Of a DNA stretch of 64,000 bases, positions 63,256 to 64,000 are shown one piece after another. The stretch is from Roseivivax marinus (GTDB lineage Bacteria > Pseudomonadota > Alphaproteobacteria > Rhodobacterales > Rhodobacteraceae). The DNA is taken from assembly GCF_900109705.1 (NCBI RefSeq), contig NZ_FOAI01000001.1:481682-545681 (forward strand), written 5' to 3'. How positions within the stretch are numbered: position 1 is the stretch's first letter; each line of letters begins with the position of its first letter. Made by a program: the position numbers and the translations under genes. Below the pieces are notes generated by a model. That model did no database searches and had not been told where the DNA came from. It was given only the letters and a program-made list of their open reading frames with translations.

Positions 63256-63746
63256 GAGCAATGAAGCGTCCCACCTTTGCCTCAGCTGTTGCAGGCTGCA
63301 TCGCTGTTGCGGCATTCGTAACCGATCAGGCAACGAAGGCGCTGGCCAGCGCCAATGCCGAAGCCCTTGCCGGCGGTCTCGGCGTCTTCCCCGGCTTCAA
63401 CCTCGTCCTTCATCGCAACTCCGGTGTCAGCTTCGGCATGCTCAGCGACGTGTCCCCCTTCATACTGGTGGCGCTCGCCTTGGTCATCGCCGCGTGGCTT
63501 GCGGTCCTCGCATTCCGGACTGAACGGTCAAGTGATGCCGTGGGATACGGGCTCATCCTCGGCGGCGCGATTGGCAACGTGGCGGATAGGGTGCGGTTCG
63601 GCGGCGTGACAGACTTTCTCGACTTCTACATCGGTGAGTCGCACTGGCCCGCCTTCAACCTCGCCGATACCGCAATCTTCTTCGGCGTGGTGGTGCTTCT
63701 GTTCTGGCCCCGTCGCCACCTCCGGGGACAGAACGAGGCCACTTGA
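63252..63746 (+). CDS. lspA: Lipoprotein signal peptidase (LspA-like)
   Basis: This signal peptidase II of 164 aa cleaves the signal of prolipoproteins after Lgt. Four TM helices are present. The two catalytic Asp lie in GGAIGNVADRVRFGGVTDFL near residue 110 and AFNLADTAIFFG near residue 137. In lead- and zinc-resistance loci a dedicated lspA (PbrC) accompanies the P-type ATPase; its place after a ZIP gene here fits that type. A start at ATG 63261 is also possible. Confidence 0.93.
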   Translation: MRAMKRPTFASAVAGCIAVAAFVTDQATKALASANAEALAGGLGVFPGFNLVLHRNSGVSFGMLSDVSPFILVALALVIAAWLAVLAFRTERSSDAVGYGLILGGAIGNVADRVRFGGVTDFLDFYIGESHWPAFNLADTAIFFGVVVLLFWPRRHLRGQNEAT

Positions 63747-63943
63747 TCAAACGTCTCATGCGGGTTGGTTCAAAACACATCATCCGTCATTCGGTTCTGC
63801 CACATGGCGTCGGGGCTTTCATGGCGGGTGCTGCAGCGGTTTTGACGCTACCTCCCTTTTCGATCCTCGCACTCGGTCCCGCCGCCTACGGCGCATTGTT
63901 TTTGCTAGGTCGTGTTGACAAAAGGGATTCCCCTCGGGCGTAG
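63743..63943 (+). pseudogene. Truncated lnt (apolipoprotein N-acyltransferase N-terminus)
   Basis: The frame starts at TTG 63743 (overlapping the lspA stop) or ATG 63758. The product contains GVGAFMAGAAAVLTLPPFSI followed by LALGPAAYGALFLLG, the first TM region of Lnt (usual pattern A-L-x-x-x-A-L-P-P-F). It stops after 66 residues, whereas Lnt is about 500 aa, and insertion-like DNA begins at the break. Confidence 0.72.
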
Positions 63944-64000
63944 GGCATGATTCAAGCTGGCATCTGCGATGGAGACCAGCTTGGCACGAAACCTTATATC
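63908..64000 (+). mobile_element. Left end of an IS5-family-like insertion, partial
   Basis: The truncated lnt frame is interrupted near 63908 by GTCGTGTTGACAAAAGGGAT, which resembles the terminal sequence of IS5/IS427-group elements. A transposase-like start follows: ATG at 63969 reads METSLARNLI, similar to transposase N-termini of this group. The element continues beyond the window, so type and insertion details are not proven. Confidence 0.6.

Overview
The window looks like the chromosome of a marine alphaproteobacterium of the Rhodobacteraceae (Roseobacter-like). The DNA is GC-rich, and several genes fit that group: a DddL-type DMSP lyase, a bifunctional ATP sulfurylase/APS kinase, an Hsp20 plus DUF1150 pair, a Hint-domain protein, and an aerobic 2-aminobenzoyl-CoA (anthranilate) pathway. 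No rRNA, tRNA or CRISPR array was seen.

Region 1 (1-21 kb) is mostly core genome. It holds the 3' end of groEL with its terminator, an SDR, a tightly overlapping GNAT / small protein / EamA / PhnM operon, purK-purE, a DUF465 protein, hsp20-DUF1150, sat/cysC, an amidase followed by a lone EctC-like ectoine synthase and a cupin, trxB divergent from an Lrp regulator, a Hint protein, a 47-aa basic protein, an lgt / methyltransferase / laccase-domain operon, ubiK, an SRPBCC protein and a membrane protein.

Region 2 (21-40 kb) is catabolic. It begins with dddL. A 2-aminobenzoate-CoA ligase, an acyl-CoA dehydrogenase, an enoyl-CoA hydratase and a MarR regulator follow on the minus strand. They are divergent from an arylformamidase and a complete branched-chain-type ABC transporter, a cupin, an FAD monooxygenase and a methyltransferase. 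Next come an SDR plus 2-aminobenzoyl-CoA monooxygenase/reductase, a thioesterase, RidA and kynureninase. Together these support conversion of kynurenine-type intermediates to anthranilate and then CoA-dependent ring attack. Two near-identical inverted repeats sit in the two divergent promoters and probably bind the MarR protein.

Region 3 (40-50.5 kb) is a mobile island. It has a winged-helix protein gene containing four GGACA-N4-TGTCC dyads, a ColE1-type mobilization block (mobC, mobA, with mobB and mobD nested out of frame inside mobA), a lone VirB6 with two small partners, a 7-bp tandem repeat in front of an orphan antitoxin, and an AT-richer four-gene minus-strand operon. I read that operon as an ABC-three-component (ABC-3C) conflict system: a 58-aa membrane protein, a 201-aa protein, a middle component and an SMC-like ATPase. 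The first two carry the same GDQIAGNK motif. Decayed DNA and an IS remnant surround it.

Region 4 (50.5-64 kb) is a metal and thiol/copper module. It contains a Zn/Cd/Pb P-type ATPase, a CDF exporter, CcdA, YnfA (plus a broken second ynfA), a MerR regulator with recognizable 19-bp-spacer promoters, two Sco proteins, DsbB/DsbA, PCu(A)C, an M23 peptidase, two DUF411 proteins, an L,D-transpeptidase, a ZIP transporter and LspA. The window ends in a truncated lnt interrupted by what looks like the start of an IS5-family insertion sequence.
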